Shown: positions 17,318 to 26,926 of the stretch, in pieces
Position numbering within the stretch: the stretch's first letter is position 1
Layout: every line of letters begins with the position of its first letter
Source: Rhizobium sp. NLR16a
GTDB lineage: Bacteria > Pseudomonadota > Alphaproteobacteria > Rhizobiales > Rhizobiaceae
Assembly: GCF_017948245.1 (NCBI RefSeq)
Contig: NZ_CP072865.1
Coordinates: 3,435,501-3,499,500, forward strand
Length of the DNA stretch: 64,000 bases
Direction of reading: 5' to 3'
Program-made: the position numbers and the translations under genes
Notes under the pieces: generated by a model
What the model was told of the DNA's origin: nothing
What the model saw: the letters and a program-made list of their open reading frames with translations, nothing else
Database searches by the model: none

Positions 17318-17710
17318 TTACTTCCTGACCGTCATCAACATCATGCGGTTGAAGGAGCTGACCAGCGAGGTGTTCAGATCGTACTGGCGCTTGATGTCAC
17401 CCGACTTGGAAAGCTCTTCGGCCAAACCGACGGTGTTGCCGGATTCCTGAATGCCGATCTCCTGGTCGAGGGCTGCTTCCTTGACGTCGATATCGCCGCT
17501 GTCGCTGAAATCGTTGCCGCTGAAGTGCGCCGGATTGGTGCGCGCCATGGTGATGTCGGATCTGTCCAGCACGGCATCGAAGGGCGTGACGTCCTTGGCG
17601 CGGAATTTCGGAGTATTGGCATTCGCGATGTTGCCGGCAACAACCTGCTGACGGATCGTCAGCCATTCCGCCTGTCGCGAAGCCAAGTCGAAAAGTTGGA
17701 TCGGTTGCAT
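17318..17710 (-). CDS. flgB: FlgB, proximal rod protein
   Basis: 130 residues. Signature [20 protein letters not shown] near the N-terminus and [20 protein letters not shown] at the end. First gene of the flgB-flgC-fliE-flgG-flgA-flgI-motE-flgH-fliL-fliP run; the preceding 158-base gap contains a terminator for the upstream operon, so a promoter for this run should lie at about 17711-17800, though no clear consensus was recognised. Confidence 0.96.
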   Translation of the reverse strand: MQPIQLFDLASRQAEWLTIRQQVVAGNIANANTPKFRAKDVTPFDAVLDRSDITMARTNPAHFSGNDFSDSGDIDVKEAALDQEIGIQESGNTVGLAEELSKSGDIKRQYDLNTSLVSSFNRMMLMTVRK

Positions 17711-17807
17711 GAGAACTCTCCGTTTTTACTATCCGGAACCTAGAGCGGTAATCTTGCGTGGGACTTACGGGAATTCGGCCTTCGAGGCCTCGCCGAAAAC
17801 CGCCATA

Positions 17808-17840
17808 GAAAAGGGCCCCTGCCGGTTCGCGGCGGAGCCC
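17808..17840 (-). terminator. Terminator between the fliI-distal gene and flgB
   Basis: Imperfect GC-rich hairpin GGGCCCCTGCCG / CGGCGGAGCCC (17813-17840) that on the minus strand is followed by CTTTTCT. It lies 29 bases past the stop of the 17869-18411 gene. Confidence 0.65.
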
Positions 17841-17868
17841 CTCTTGTCTTCAGCCGTTGCGAAGGGAT

Positions 17869-18411
17869 TCAGTCGTTCTTGTAGATATCGCCCTTGGAGG
17901 TGATGATCACCCACTTGCCCTCGCGCTGCTCGATCATCGCCAGGCGGCTTTCGTCGGGCAGGACCGAGCCGATGCGCACCACATACATGCCCGAGGGATC
18001 CTCGATCAGCGCCCGGCCGTTGGACACGTGGAGAAGGCGGAAGGAAGACTTGCCCGGGAAAGGCTGGTCTTCCAACATCACGCCGCCGTCACGCTGCTTG
18101 CCGAGATCGGAGACCGTCGCCGTCGTCAGCGGATCGATCGGCGGAGCCTTCTTGGCTGCCTCGTTCTTGTTGACCATGGCCAGCGGTGAGACGCTGAAGA
18201 CGTTGCGGGCGGGCCAATCCGGCAGTTCGCGCGAATTGCTGCTGGTGGCGACGTTGATGCCGAACTTGTCCGCATTGAAGAAGACATACCAGGGGAAAAA
18301 GGCGGAGGCGCCGGCAAGCGCCAGGCCGGCGAAGGTGAGAAACCGATCCAGAGTGGCGGTCTTTTTGCGCTGCTTCAGGGAAGCGATGCGTTCATCGTCA
18401 AAATCAGCCAC
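17869..18411 (-). CDS. Membrane protein downstream of fliI, GspC/PilP-like periplasmic domain
   Basis: 180 residues, function not recognised. A basic cytoplasmic start (residues 1-22) is followed by one membrane helix (LTFAGLALAGASAFFPWYVF, about 25-45) and a periplasmic part. The last 60 residues (ALIEDPSGMYVVRIGSVLPD, then MIEQREGKWVIITSKGDIYK) have the short-strand pattern of the homology region of GspC/PilP proteins: a compact beta domain with a GS.LP turn and a closing ITSKGDI strand. It begins 2 bases after fliI and is the last gene of the flgF-fliI unit, so a flagellar role is likely. Not FliJ, which is a soluble coiled coil. Confidence 0.6.
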   Translation of the reverse strand: MADFDDERIASLKQRKKTATLDRFLTFAGLALAGASAFFPWYVFFNADKFGINVATSSNSRELPDWPARNVFSVSPLAMVNKNEAAKKAPPIDPLTTATVSDLGKQRDGGVMLEDQPFPGKSSFRLLHVSNGRALIEDPSGMYVVRIGSVLPDESRLAMIEQREGKWVIITSKGDIYKND

Positions 18412-18413
18412 TT

Positions 18414-19811
18414 TTATCTCCTCTGCATGGGTGCGCCCTGATTGCCCATGCCGGCAGCAGCCTTGAGCGCGCCGGCGAGATCGGCAAAAGCGTCAACCGA
18501 GTCGCGATCGCCCGGAGACTGTTTCAGGACGTCGTAAATGATAGGGACCTGCTTGACCGCCATGTCGAGATCAGGATCGGCCCCCTGGCGATAACCGCCA
18601 ATCAGGCGCAGGTCCCTCGTTTCCTCAAAGCGGTGGATCAATACCTTCAAGCGCGACACCAGCTTTTCCTGATCCGGAGTCCAGGCCTTGCGGGCAAGAC
18701 GCGAGATCGAGGCGAGCGGATCGATCGGAGGATAGCGCCCTTCTTCGGCGAGACTGCGCTGCAAGACGATATGGCCGTCGAGAATGCCGCGCGTCGAATC
18801 GGCGATCGGGTCGTTGTGGTTGTCGCCATCAACGAGGATCGAGATAATGGCGGTGATCGTGCCGGCGCCTTCGGGGCCAGGACCGGCGCGTTCGAGCAGG
18901 CGCGGCAATTCGGTGAAGACAGAGGCAGGATAACCGCGGGCGATCGGCGGTTCGCCGGAGGCGGTCGCCACCTCGCGGATCGCATGGGCAAAACGCGTGA
19001 CGCTGTCGACGATGAAGAGCACGTTTTCGCCCTTGTCGCGGAAATGCTCGGCGATGGTGACCGCCGTCAGCGGCGCCATCTTGCGCAGCATCGGGCTTTC
19101 GTCGCTGGTCGCGACGACGGCAATCGCCTTCTTCATATTGCTGCCGAGCGTATCCTCGATGAATTCGCGCACCTCGCGGCCGCGTTCGCCGACGAGCGCG
19201 ATGACCACCTTGTCGAAGGCATCGGCGCGGGCAAGCATGGACAGAAGCGTCGACTTGCCGACGCCGGAGCCGGCAAAGATGCCGAGACGCTGGCCGAGGC
19301 AGAGCGGCGAAAAGATGTCGATCGCGCGCACGCCGGTCTTGAAGCCGGTCGCCACGCGCTGGCGCGTCATCGAGGGTGGCGCAGCGTTGGAAATCGAGCG
19401 GCGATCGAGCCCTTGGCCGATCGGACCCAGCCCGTCGATCGGCTCACACAGCGAATTGATCGTGCGCCCGCACCAGCTGTCGGATGGCGAAATTCGGAAG
19501 GCGCCTTTGCGAATGACCGTGTCATGGATGCCGATCGGCTCGCCCGGTTCGATCGGGCAGACATAGATCAGGTCCGGCTCGACACGAACGACCTCGCCGA
19601 GATGGATGCCAGTCGCCGATTTATGCGCTACGAATTCACCGAGACGAACATGACGGGAGAGACCGCGAACCGTATAGTGGCCGGCAGCGATGGTCTGGAC
19701 GCGACCGCCATGAGCGACGGCGAATTCCGGCGATGCGTATCGGTCGACGAGACCCGCCAGATGCGCGAGCTTCGGAGAAAGGCCGTCTTCGGACAGTAGC
19801 GTCGTGCTCAT
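18414..19811 (-). CDS. fliI: FliI, flagellar export ATPase
   Basis: 465 residues. Soluble ATPase of the export apparatus, related to the F1 beta subunit. Walker A GIFAGSGVGKSTLLSMLARA, DELSEED-like region replaced by VALVGERGREVREFIED, Walker B ENVLFIVDSVTRFAHA, and RGYPASVFTELPRLLERAGP. The start MSTTLLSEDGLSPKLAHLAG gives the full family length. Lies 3 bases after flgF. Its partners FliH and FliJ are not adjacent; a FliH candidate is at 2716-3345. Confidence 0.97.
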   Translation of the reverse strand: MSTTLLSEDGLSPKLAHLAGLVDRYASPEFAVAHGGRVQTIAAGHYTVRGLSRHVRLGEFVAHKSATGIHLGEVVRVEPDLIYVCPIEPGEPIGIHDTVIRKGAFRISPSDSWCGRTINSLCEPIDGLGPIGQGLDRRSISNAAPPSMTRQRVATGFKTGVRAIDIFSPLCLGQRLGIFAGSGVGKSTLLSMLARADAFDKVVIALVGERGREVREFIEDTLGSNMKKAIAVVATSDESPMLRKMAPLTAVTIAEHFRDKGENVLFIVDSVTRFAHAIREVATASGEPPIARGYPASVFTELPRLLERAGPGPEGAGTITAIISILVDGDNHNDPIADSTRGILDGHIVLQRSLAEEGRYPPIDPLASISRLARKAWTPDQEKLVSRLKVLIHRFEETRDLRLIGGYRQGADPDLDMAVKQVPIIYDVLKQSPGDRDSVDAFADLAGALKAAAGMGNQGAPMQRR

Positions 19812-19814
19812 TGC

Positions 19815-20549
19815 TTAGCGGCTGCCCCCAAGCGTCTGGACGGCCTGCTTGAACGAATCCTCGCTGTCGCGCATCAGCGAGGAAATGCTTTCGAAGGCAC
19901 GGTTGACTTCGATCAGCTGAGTGATCTCGCGCATGGCGTTGACGTTGGAATTTTCCAGATAACCCTGCTCGACACCGACATTGAAGCGGTCGACGACGGC
20001 GCGCGGCTGGTCGGTGGTCAGGATGCCGCTGTTTTCGTAGCGCAGGTAACCCTTGCCGATATCGGCCTCGAACAGGCCCAGCGAACCGACCTGGCGGTCG
20101 CCTTGATAGATGATGCCGTCGGTGCCGACAGCAGGCTCGCCGCCCTTCGTGTCGAGCTGGATCGGTGCGCCGCCGGCATCGAGAACCGGATATCCGCGGA
20201 TCGAAACGAGTTCGCCGGTATCCCTGAGCGTAAAGCGGCCGTCCCTCGTGAGGACGCGGCCGGCCGGTGTGTCGAGGGCAAACCAGGCATCGCCCTTGAC
20301 GGCGAAATCAAGCATGTTGCCGGTGTGCTGCAACTCGCCGTTCTGCTCGTTCAGGTAGTCGTTGCCCTGGGAAACGAAGGCGACCTTGGTGTTCAGCTTG
20401 TTCTTGGTGGCCGCCACCATCTCGTCGAACTTCACCTCGGTGGCGCGAAAACCGGTGGTGTTCACGTTCGCCATGTTGTCGGCGATGGTGTTCAAGCGCT
20501 TTTCAAGCGCCATCTGCGACGACAGAGAAACGTAAAGACCGGATTGCAT
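19815..20549 (-). CDS. flgF: FlgF, proximal rod protein
   Basis: 244 residues; the ATG at 20549 (MQSGLYVSLSSQMALEKRLN) is chosen because TTGGAGC lies about 9 bases before it, rather than the upstream in-frame start at 20564. Rod signature TIADNMANVNTTGFRATEVK; C-terminus GYLENSNVNAMREITQLIEV followed by NRAFESISSLMRDSEDSFKQ. First gene of the flgF-fliI unit, divergent from motA with a 255-base shared upstream region. Confidence 0.93.
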   Translation of the reverse strand: MQSGLYVSLSSQMALEKRLNTIADNMANVNTTGFRATEVKFDEMVAATKNKLNTKVAFVSQGNDYLNEQNGELQHTGNMLDFAVKGDAWFALDTPAGRVLTRDGRFTLRDTGELVSIRGYPVLDAGGAPIQLDTKGGEPAVGTDGIIYQGDRQVGSLGLFEADIGKGYLRYENSGILTTDQPRAVVDRFNVGVEQGYLENSNVNAMREITQLIEVNRAFESISSLMRDSEDSFKQAVQTLGGSR

Positions 20550-20647
20550 GTCTGTAAGCTCCAAGCATTGGCGATGAACGGAACGAAAAGCCGGGCGTCG
20601 TCTGATCTGGTTCGGCCGGGATTTCGCTGAGGCGGCATCTCAGAAAC

Positions 20648-20663
20648 GGGCGCGAGCGCGCCC
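20648..20663. promoter_or_regulatory. Palindrome in the flgF-motA divergent region
   Basis: GGGCGCGAGCGCGCCC: two 7-base inverted arms around AG, in the middle of the shared upstream region. It could be an operator for both operons or a chance GC palindrome; no -35/-10 pair could be assigned. Confidence 0.3.
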
Positions 20664-20804
20664 ATTCGTCTCCTTTAGATTGGCGGCAGATGCTTGCGCG
20701 AAGCTGGCACGTGGAAATGCCTGGGACCGACCCTTTCATCAGCCTCACGCAAGGCAGAAACCCTATCCGTCTCGAAGAAAAGCAACGTTCAGATTGGGCT
20801 GACG

Positions 20805-21677
20805 ATGAACATCATTATCGGATTTATTGTTGTCTGCGGCTGCATCGTCGGCAGCTTCATGGCAATGGGCGGCGAAGTGGATGCGCTGTTCCAGCCCTTC
20901 GAATTTCTCATCATCGGCGGCGCCGGTCTCGGCAGCTTCATCATGGCGAACCCGATGAAGGTGGTGAAGGATTCCGGTAAGGCGCTTGCAGAGGCCTTCA
21001 AGCACGCCGTACCGAAGGAGCGCAATTATCTCGATACGCTCGGCGTGCTCTACTCGCTGATGCGGGACCTGCGCACCAAGTCGCGAAACGAAATCGAAGC
21101 CCATATCGACAATCCTGCCGAATCGACGATCTTCCAGCAGGCTCCGACGGTTCTGAAGAACAAGGAACTGACGGCCTTCATCTGCGATTATGTGCGCCTG
21201 ATCATTATCGGTAACGCCCGTAGCCACGAAATCGAGGCGCTGATGGACGAAGAGCTCAACACCATCATGCACGACAAGATGAAGCCCTATCACGCGATCC
21301 AGATCATGGGCGATTCCTTCCCGGCGATCGGTATCGTTGCGGCCGTTCTCGGCGTCATCAAGGCGATGGCCCACATCAACGATTCGCCCGAGGTGCTTGG
21401 CCATCTGATCGGTTCGGCGCTCGTCGGCACCTTCCTCGGCATTCTCCTATCCTATTGCGTCTGCTCGCCGCTGGTTTCCCAGATCAAGGTCGTCCGCAAC
21501 AAGCAGCATCGCCTCTATGTCATCGTCAAGCAGACGCTGCTTGCCTATATGAACGGTTCGGTGCCGCAGGTCGCTCTCGAATACGGCCGCAAGACGATCT
21601 CGGCCTACGAACGTCCTTCCATCGATGCGGTCGAACAGGAAATGATGAACCCAGGCGGCGAAAACAAGGCGGCTTAA
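20805..21677 (+). CDS. motA: MotA, stator proton-channel subunit
   Basis: 290 residues; start [20 protein letters not shown]. Four membrane helices: two near the N-terminus (about 1-20, 30-55) and two near 170-225, separated by the cytoplasmic loop. [20 protein letters not shown] contains the conserved Pro of the channel and [20 protein letters not shown] the fourth helix. First gene of a plus-strand run motA-fliM-fliN-fliG; fliM starts on the base after the motA stop. Confidence 0.96.
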   Translation: MNIIIGFIVVCGCIVGSFMAMGGEVDALFQPFEFLIIGGAGLGSFIMANPMKVVKDSGKALAEAFKHAVPKERNYLDTLGVLYSLMRDLRTKSRNEIEAHIDNPAESTIFQQAPTVLKNKELTAFICDYVRLIIIGNARSHEIEALMDEELNTIMHDKMKPYHAIQIMGDSFPAIGIVAAVLGVIKAMAHINDSPEVLGHLIGSALVGTFLGILLSYCVCSPLVSQIKVVRNKQHRLYVIVKQTLLAYMNGSVPQVALEYGRKTISAYERPSIDAVEQEMMNPGGENKAA

Positions 21678-22628
21678 ATGACCATGAGCGATGCTTCGCG
21701 TGACAAACCGGCAATGGATCCCGCCCTTCTCGCCAAGCTGACCGGCGGGCTCGGAGACAGAGGCAGGGTCGCCAAGATCTGCAGCGCCTTCGGGGAGGTC
21801 TACAGCGAGTTCTTTCCCGACGTCATCAAAAGCGAGACCGGCCTCGACGTGACCGTCAGCTATCTCGGCTGCGAGATCGGCTACAAGAACCACCTGGTTG
21901 ACGACCTCAGCCACAACGTCACGCTCGTCGACGCGACGCTGCGCAACTGGTCTCAGAATGTCACGCTTGCCTGCGGCAACGGTTTCGTCATCACGCTGAT
22001 GGAACACCTGCTCGGCGCCACCGCCGATACGATCGAGGAGCCGGCCGAGCGGCTGCTCTCGGTCATCGAACTCGATCTGGCGGTCATGGTCTTCGACAAG
22101 ATCGCCAAGGTGCTGCGCTCGGCGGTCAATGCACCTGGCGGTTTCGAGCCCAGTCTTTCGGCCCCGCACGCCCATGACGCCAGCCCCCGGCCGGCGGAGG
22201 ACAAGCCGGACGAATTTGCCGCCGCCATCAACATGTCGATCACGCTCGCCGGCATTGTTTCGGAATTCGCACTGATCATTCCGCAGACGGCGCTGCTCAA
22301 GACCAAGGTGACGCCGCCGAAGCCGAAGCGCCAGACCGGCGGCAATTCGCCGGAATGGGCCGAACAGCTTGGCGATCAGGTCCGCCGCTCGCATGTCACG
22401 CTCGAGGCCAGGATCCGGCTACAGGACCTGACGCTGCGCACCATATCGAAGCTGATGGTCGGCGACGTCATCCCGTTCCGCGACGGCCGCGACGTCCGCG
22501 TCGAGGTCAGCGCCAATAGCAAGGAATTGTATATATGCGAGTTCGGGCGTTCTGGCGAAAACTACATGGTCCGCGTCAAGGATACGATGAACTCGGATGA
22601 CGAACTCATCCGTCATTTAATGAATTGA
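21678..22628 (+). CDS. fliM: FliM, C-ring switch protein
   Basis: 316 residues. Middle CheC-like domain ([40 protein letters not shown]) and C-terminal SpoA domain ([20 protein letters not shown] followed by DVIPF). The protein is divergent and lacks an obvious N-terminal CheY-binding LSQ-type motif, as is common for rhizobial FliM. The ATG at 21678 directly follows the motA stop; a second ATG at 21684 is also possible. Identified by position between motA and fliN plus domain layout. Confidence 0.9.
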   Translation: MTMSDASRDKPAMDPALLAKLTGGLGDRGRVAKICSAFGEVYSEFFPDVIKSETGLDVTVSYLGCEIGYKNHLVDDLSHNVTLVDATLRNWSQNVTLACGNGFVITLMEHLLGATADTIEEPAERLLSVIELDLAVMVFDKIAKVLRSAVNAPGGFEPSLSAPHAHDASPRPAEDKPDEFAAAINMSITLAGIVSEFALIIPQTALLKTKVTPPKPKRQTGGNSPEWAEQLGDQVRRSHVTLEARIRLQDLTLRTISKLMVGDVIPFRDGRDVRVEVSANSKELYICEFGRSGENYMVRVKDTMNSDDELIRHLMN

Positions 22629-22693
22629 TCGGTTCTCTGGCTTCCGGGCTGCAAAGGCAGTTTGAGGCAAGTTTCAACTGGAATAGTGATTTC

Positions 22694-23281
22694 ATGGCAA
22701 CGAAGAAAACACAGCAGAACAGTGACCTCTCCCTGGATATGCCGGGCAGCGAGGCCGATCTCGACCAAGCGATCGACGATCTGCGCGGCGTGCTGAAGAA
22801 GGATGCCGATAGCGACCTGTCGCAGTTTGGCGCCGAACTGGAGAATGATGGCTTCGCGGCAGGAACGGATCTGACCGCCTTCGGCGGCGAGATTTCGGAT
22901 TCCCCTTTCGGCGGCGATGATTTCGGCGGCGATTTCGGCGCCGGCAATGCCAGCCCGGCTGCAGGCATGGATTTCGGCGGCAGCTCTTCGTTCGAGGCGT
23001 CATCGGCGCCGCTCGGCAGCGCGCTGACCTCGAATTTCGAGCTGATCATGGACATTCCGATCGATGTCCAGATCATGCTCGGCACCAGCCGGATGCAGGT
23101 CTCCAGTCTGATGAATCTTAATGAAGGAGCGACGATCGCCCTCGACAAGAAAATCGGCGAACCCGTTGAGATCATGGTGAACGGCCGCAGGATTGCACGC
23201 GGCGAGATTACGGTTCTTGATAACGACGACACCCGGTTCGGCGTGAAGCTGATAGAAGTTTTGAGTACGAAAAAAGCCTGA
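22694..23281 (+). CDS. fliN: FliN, C-ring switch protein
   Basis: 195 residues, start [20 protein letters not shown]; the open frame upstream overlaps fliM and is not protein-like. The N-terminal 115 residues are acidic and glycine-rich ([20 protein letters not shown]), probably disordered. The SpoA domain follows ([40 protein letters not shown] block, [20 protein letters not shown]). Longer than enterobacterial FliN (137) because of the N-terminal extension. Confidence 0.93.
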   Translation: MATKKTQQNSDLSLDMPGSEADLDQAIDDLRGVLKKDADSDLSQFGAELENDGFAAGTDLTAFGGEISDSPFGGDDFGGDFGAGNASPAAGMDFGGSSSFEASSAPLGSALTSNFELIMDIPIDVQIMLGTSRMQVSSLMNLNEGATIALDKKIGEPVEIMVNGRRIARGEITVLDNDDTRFGVKLIEVLSTKKA

Positions 23282-23308
23282 TCCCTGTGGGGACGGAGAG
23301 GTTAGACC

Positions 23309-24349
23309 ATGATGGACTTTGACGATTTCGGCGGCGCGCTAGCCGGGAAACCGTTGACCCAGGCTGAAAAGGCGGCGGCGGTCCTTCTCGCCATGGGAAA
23401 GGGTGTCGCCGGCCGGCTGTTGAAATATTTCACTCAGGCCGAGCTGCAGACCATTATCGCATCGGCCCAGTCACTGCGCGCCATTCCGCCGGACGAGCTC
23501 CTGTCGCTCGTCTCCGAGTTCGAGGACCTCTTCACCGAGGGCGCTGGACTGATGGACAATGCCAAAGCGATCGAGGCCATTCTGGAAGAAGGCCTGACCC
23601 CCGACGAGGTGGACAGCCTGCTCGGCCGCCGCACGGCATTCCAGGCCTACGAGACCTCGATCTGGGATCGCCTCAGCGAAGCCGAGCCGGCATTCGTCGC
23701 ACAGTTCCTGCTGCGTGAACATCCGCAAACCGTCGCCTACATCCTTTCGATGATGCCCTCCTCCTTCGGCGCCAAGGTGCTGCTGCAGCTTCCCGACAAC
23801 CGCCGCGCCGACATCATGAACCGGACGGTCAATATGAAGGCCGTCAGCCCGAAGGCGGCGCAGATCATCGAGAACCAGGTGATGACGCTGCTTGCCGAAA
23901 TCGAGGCAGAGCGCAACGCTGCCGGCTCGACGAAGGTCGCCGATCTCATGAACGAGCTCGACAAGCCGCAGGTCGACACGCTGCTCACCTCGCTCGAATC
24001 GATCAGCCGCGAGGCGGTCAACAAGGTTCGGCCGAAGATCTTCCTCTTCGAGGACCTCATGTACATGCCGCAGCGCAGCCGCGTCCTGCTGCTCAACGAT
24101 ATTTCGACCGACGTGCTCACCGTCTCCTTGCGCGGCTCGCCGGCCGAGATCCGCGAATCGGTTCTGTCCGCCATCAGTCCGCGCCAGCGCCGCATGATCG
24201 AATCGGATCTGCAGAGCGGCATGGGCGGCGTCAATCCGCGTGAGATCGCCATTGCGCGCCGCGCCGTGGCACAGGAAGCGATTCGCCTGGCCAACTCAGG
24301 CCAGATCGAGCTCAAGGAGAAGGAAGGCGAGGCCTCGGCCGCCGCCTGA
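23309..24349 (+). CDS. fliG: FliG, rotor protein contacting the stator
   Basis: 346 residues. N-domain QAEKAAAVLLAMGKGVAGRL; the middle domain has the EHPQ motif in FLLREHPQTVAYILSMM; the C-domain has LFEDLMYMPQRSRVLLLNDI followed by STDVLTVSLRGSPAEIRESV with the charged residues that face MotA. Ends GQIELKEKEGEASAAA. Last gene of the motA run; a strong terminator follows. Confidence 0.97.
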   Translation: MMDFDDFGGALAGKPLTQAEKAAAVLLAMGKGVAGRLLKYFTQAELQTIIASAQSLRAIPPDELLSLVSEFEDLFTEGAGLMDNAKAIEAILEEGLTPDEVDSLLGRRTAFQAYETSIWDRLSEAEPAFVAQFLLREHPQTVAYILSMMPSSFGAKVLLQLPDNRRADIMNRTVNMKAVSPKAAQIIENQVMTLLAEIEAERNAAGSTKVADLMNELDKPQVDTLLTSLESISREAVNKVRPKIFLFEDLMYMPQRSRVLLLNDISTDVLTVSLRGSPAEIRESVLSAISPRQRRMIESDLQSGMGGVNPREIAIARRAVAQEAIRLANSGQIELKEKEGEASAAA

Positions 24350-24444
24350 CCCTCTGAGACTGTTGACAAATCCGGCCGGCAAGCAGGCCGCTGTTGATCG
24401 CCGCGCCGCGGGCGACTACCTTTCATCGATCGGCCGCACTCTAT

Positions 24445-24496
24445 GGCGTGTCGCAGAGCACATGGCTCCTGCGACGCGCCTTGGGTTTTTGTTTTG
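24445..24496 (+). terminator. Terminator after fliG
   Basis: GGCGTGTCGCAG pairs with CTGCGACGCGCC (one G-T pair), extended by AGC/GCT around the loop, followed by TTGGGTTTTTGTTTT. A strong intrinsic terminator 95 bases after fliG, so flhB needs either its own promoter or read-through. Confidence 0.85.
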
Positions 24497-24581
24497 ACGC
24501 ATCTCGTCATCCCAGAATCGCTGCCCTGTTCGGGGTGGCATGCATTCGCTGCGGCCTGTTTCTTTGACGGAGGGCCGCGAC

Positions 24582-25661
24582 TTGGCCGATGATGACAAGG
24601 ACAGCAAAACAGAAGCCCCGACCGCGAAAAAGCAAACCGACGCCGCGGAGAAAGGCAATGTGCCGTTTTCGCGCGAGCTGTCGATCTTCGCGACCATCCT
24701 CGCCACTTTCATCTATCTGGTGTTCTTCCTTCCCGATAGCGTCGGCCGCATGGGCGAAACGCTGCGCGACATTTTCGAGCAGCCCGACCAATGGAAAATC
24801 GAGACGGGACCGGATATTCTGGCGCTCTTCGTCCGGCTCGGCTGGGCGAGCGCGGCGCTGCTGGCACCCGCCCTCATCCTGTTCATGGTCTTCGGCATCG
24901 CCTCCTCGATCTTCCAGAACCTGCCGACGCCTGTGCTCGAACGCATCAGGCCTCAGGCCTCACGCATCTCTCCGGTCAAGGGCTGGTCACGGCTCTTCAG
25001 CCTGCCCGGCCTCGTCGAGTTCGGAAAGTCGCTGTTCAAGGTCGTCGTCGTCGGGGTCGTCCTGTTTTTTGTGCTCAGGAGCGAATATTTCAGCTCAATC
25101 GACGCCATGTTCTCCGATCCGCAGACAATCCTCGTGCGGATGATGACGGCGATGCGCAAGATCATCATCGTCATGCTGATCGCCACCGCGATCGTGGCGA
25201 TCGCCGATCTTTTCTGGACGCGCCATCACTGGTTCACCGAGCTCAAGATGACGCGCCACGAGGTGAAGGAAGAAAACAAGCAGGCGCAGGGCGACCCCTT
25301 TGTCAAAAGCCGGCAGCGCTCGCTGATGCGCGACCGCGCGCGCCGCCGCATGATCGCCAACGTGCACCGCGCCACGCTTGTCATCGCTAACCCGACGCAC
25401 TATGCCGTAGCGCTGCGCTATGCGCGTGAAGAGAACGACGCGCCTGTGGTTCTGGCAAAGGGCCAGGACCTGATTGCACTCAAAATCAGAGAGATCGCCG
25501 AGCAGAACGGCATCCCGGTGTTCGAGGATCCGCCGCTCGCGCGCTCCATGTTTGCGCAAGTCTCGATCGATAGTGTCATACCGTCAGTCTTCTATAAGGC
25601 CGTTGCGGAGCTCATACACAGGGTCTACGCCGCAGACGCCAAGAACAAACGGGTAAGATAA
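24582..25661 (+). CDS. flhB: FlhB, export gate protein and substrate-specificity switch
   Basis: 359 residues. TTG at 24582 is taken as start: GGAGGG ends 7 bases before it and the product [17 protein letters not shown] matches the usual FlhB N-terminus; the upstream extension to 24540 does not. Four membrane helices lie between about 30 and 215. The cytoplasmic domain carries the autocleavage motif NPTH near residues 270-273 ([20 protein letters not shown]) and the conserved [14 protein letters not shown]. Followed 5 bases later by the unknown gene at 25667. Confidence 0.95.
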   Translation: MADDDKDSKTEAPTAKKQTDAAEKGNVPFSRELSIFATILATFIYLVFFLPDSVGRMGETLRDIFEQPDQWKIETGPDILALFVRLGWASAALLAPALILFMVFGIASSIFQNLPTPVLERIRPQASRISPVKGWSRLFSLPGLVEFGKSLFKVVVVGVVLFFVLRSEYFSSIDAMFSDPQTILVRMMTAMRKIIIVMLIATAIVAIADLFWTRHHWFTELKMTRHEVKEENKQAQGDPFVKSRQRSLMRDRARRRMIANVHRATLVIANPTHYAVALRYAREENDAPVVLAKGQDLIALKIREIAEQNGIPVFEDPPLARSMFAQVSIDSVIPSVFYKAVAELIHRVYAADAKNKRVR

Positions 25662-25666
25662 GCCGA

Positions 25667-26107
25667 ATGAAAAAATGCCCTCACTCTGCCCAGCGTGAAA
25701 AGATCCTCGCAGACGCGATCAGCCCCGTCGCCACCGAACTGCGCCTTCTGGATGCCTCTGACCTCATTTCACTGCTGCGCTTCGAGTATTACGGCAATCT
25801 GGCCGATCTCGTCGCTTCGGCGGCGGAGCTTTTCTTTCATCCGGGCACGGTCAATTTCGGCCTCGGCGGAAACTATACGCTGGAATGGGGCGGCAAGCCC
25901 GAAGTCGTTCTTGACTTGGAAATCAAGCCGCGGGGCGTCACCGTCTACGCCCAGCTCACCCTTGCCGACAATCATGCCGGCATCGAAATCAACCACATCG
26001 CCTTCGAGGACCCCTCCTCCGACCCCGACGAGAACACTACCTTTCTGGAAAAGAGCCTTCAGCAGTCCCGCTACAGCGTGAAACCGCCGCGCGCGCTCGC
26101 CAGCTGA
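25667..26107 (+). CDS. Conserved unknown protein downstream of flhB
   Basis: 146 residues, start MKKCPHSAQREKILADAISP, 5 bases after flhB and so co-transcribed with it. No signal peptide or membrane helix. The first third is helical (VATELRLLDASDLISLLRFE); the rest is beta-rich (TVNFGLGGNYTLEWGGKPEV, LEIKPRGVTVYAQLTLADNH). No family recognised. Genomic position in the flagellar cluster suggests a motility role, which is inference only. Confidence 0.65.
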   Translation: MKKCPHSAQREKILADAISPVATELRLLDASDLISLLRFEYYGNLADLVASAAELFFHPGTVNFGLGGNYTLEWGGKPEVVLDLEIKPRGVTVYAQLTLADNHAGIEINHIAFEDPSSDPDENTTFLEKSLQQSRYSVKPPRALAS

Positions 26108-26141
26108 TTTGCCCCCAGGACAATCCAGCCTCGCTTTCGCG

Positions 26142-26160
26142 CCGCCTTTCATGAAGGCGG
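26142..26160. terminator. Hairpin between convergent genes (25667 gene and visR)
   Basis: CCGCCTT and AAGGCGG around a 5-base loop in the 64-base gap between converging genes. No T-run on either side, so it is a weak candidate. Confidence 0.3.
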
Positions 26161-26171
26161 CAGGAACCGGT

Positions 26172-26918
26172 TCAGCTGATGTAGCCGAGCCGGATCGCCT
26201 TGGCGATCGCCTGGATGCGGTTGACGGAATCGAGCTTGATGGTCGCCGAGCCGAGATAGGCATTGACCGTGTGCACGGACAGGCCGAGTTTTTCGGCGAT
26301 CTCTTCGCTGATACGGCCATCGCCGGCGAGTTGGAGACAGGCGATTTCGCGTTCGCTCAGCGCTTCGGCGGCGGCCGAGCGGCGTTCGTCGAGAGAGAGC
26401 AGATCCATCATCACGTGGCAGCAGCGGCCGTGCAGCTCGACGATCGTGTCGCTTGGAGGATCGATATCATCGCCGGTGAAAAGGATGAAGCCGTTGCCGA
26501 GGGCGCCGAGCCGCACCGGGAAGGCAAGGCCGGAGAAAGGCAGAATTCCATCCTTCAGGCGTGTCATGAAGGGCGCGAAATCCGCCGGACCGGGGGCCGC
26601 TCGGTCGTGAGCGCCGGCCCATGAAAGCGGCAGCAGCGACTTTTCGATATGGTCAAGAAGAATATCGCCATAAGCATCCGTGAAGGCCTTGGCAAAACCG
26701 GTATTCGAAGGCCCCCAGTTCTCGAGCTCACAGACTAGGCGCTGCTTTGCCGGCAATCCCGAGCCGCTGACACGGTAGATCGCGAAGCCTTGAGCGTCGG
26801 CGAGCTTCTGCATCGCGACCAGCCGCGGAAAAAGATCCGAACGGCTGGAAATCCTGTTCACCCGCACCACGCGCAGCGGATCGGCGCCGTTCATCGCCCT
26901 GCTTGATGGATGTGCCAT
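26172..26918 (-). CDS. visR: VisR, LuxR-type master regulator of motility
   Basis: 248 residues, start MAHPSSRAMNGADPLRVVRV with GGGGAA upstream. N-terminal autoinducer-binding-like fold (MQKLADAQGFAIYRVSGSGL ... GLAFPVRLGALGNGFILFTG) and C-terminal GerE helix-turn-helix (ALSEREIACLQLAGDGRISE followed by EIAEKLGLSVHTVNAYLGSA). Pairs with VisN, 8 bases upstream. In S. meliloti VisN and VisR form a heterodimer at the top of the flagellar cascade, acting through Rem. The position next to fliF matches that species. Confidence 0.92.
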   Translation of the reverse strand: MAHPSSRAMNGADPLRVVRVNRISSRSDLFPRLVAMQKLADAQGFAIYRVSGSGLPAKQRLVCELENWGPSNTGFAKAFTDAYGDILLDHIEKSLLPLSWAGAHDRAAPGPADFAPFMTRLKDGILPFSGLAFPVRLGALGNGFILFTGDDIDPPSDTIVELHGRCCHVMMDLLSLDERRSAAAEALSEREIACLQLAGDGRISEEIAEKLGLSVHTVNAYLGSATIKLDSVNRIQAIAKAIRLGYIS

Positions 26919-26926
26919 GGATTCCC

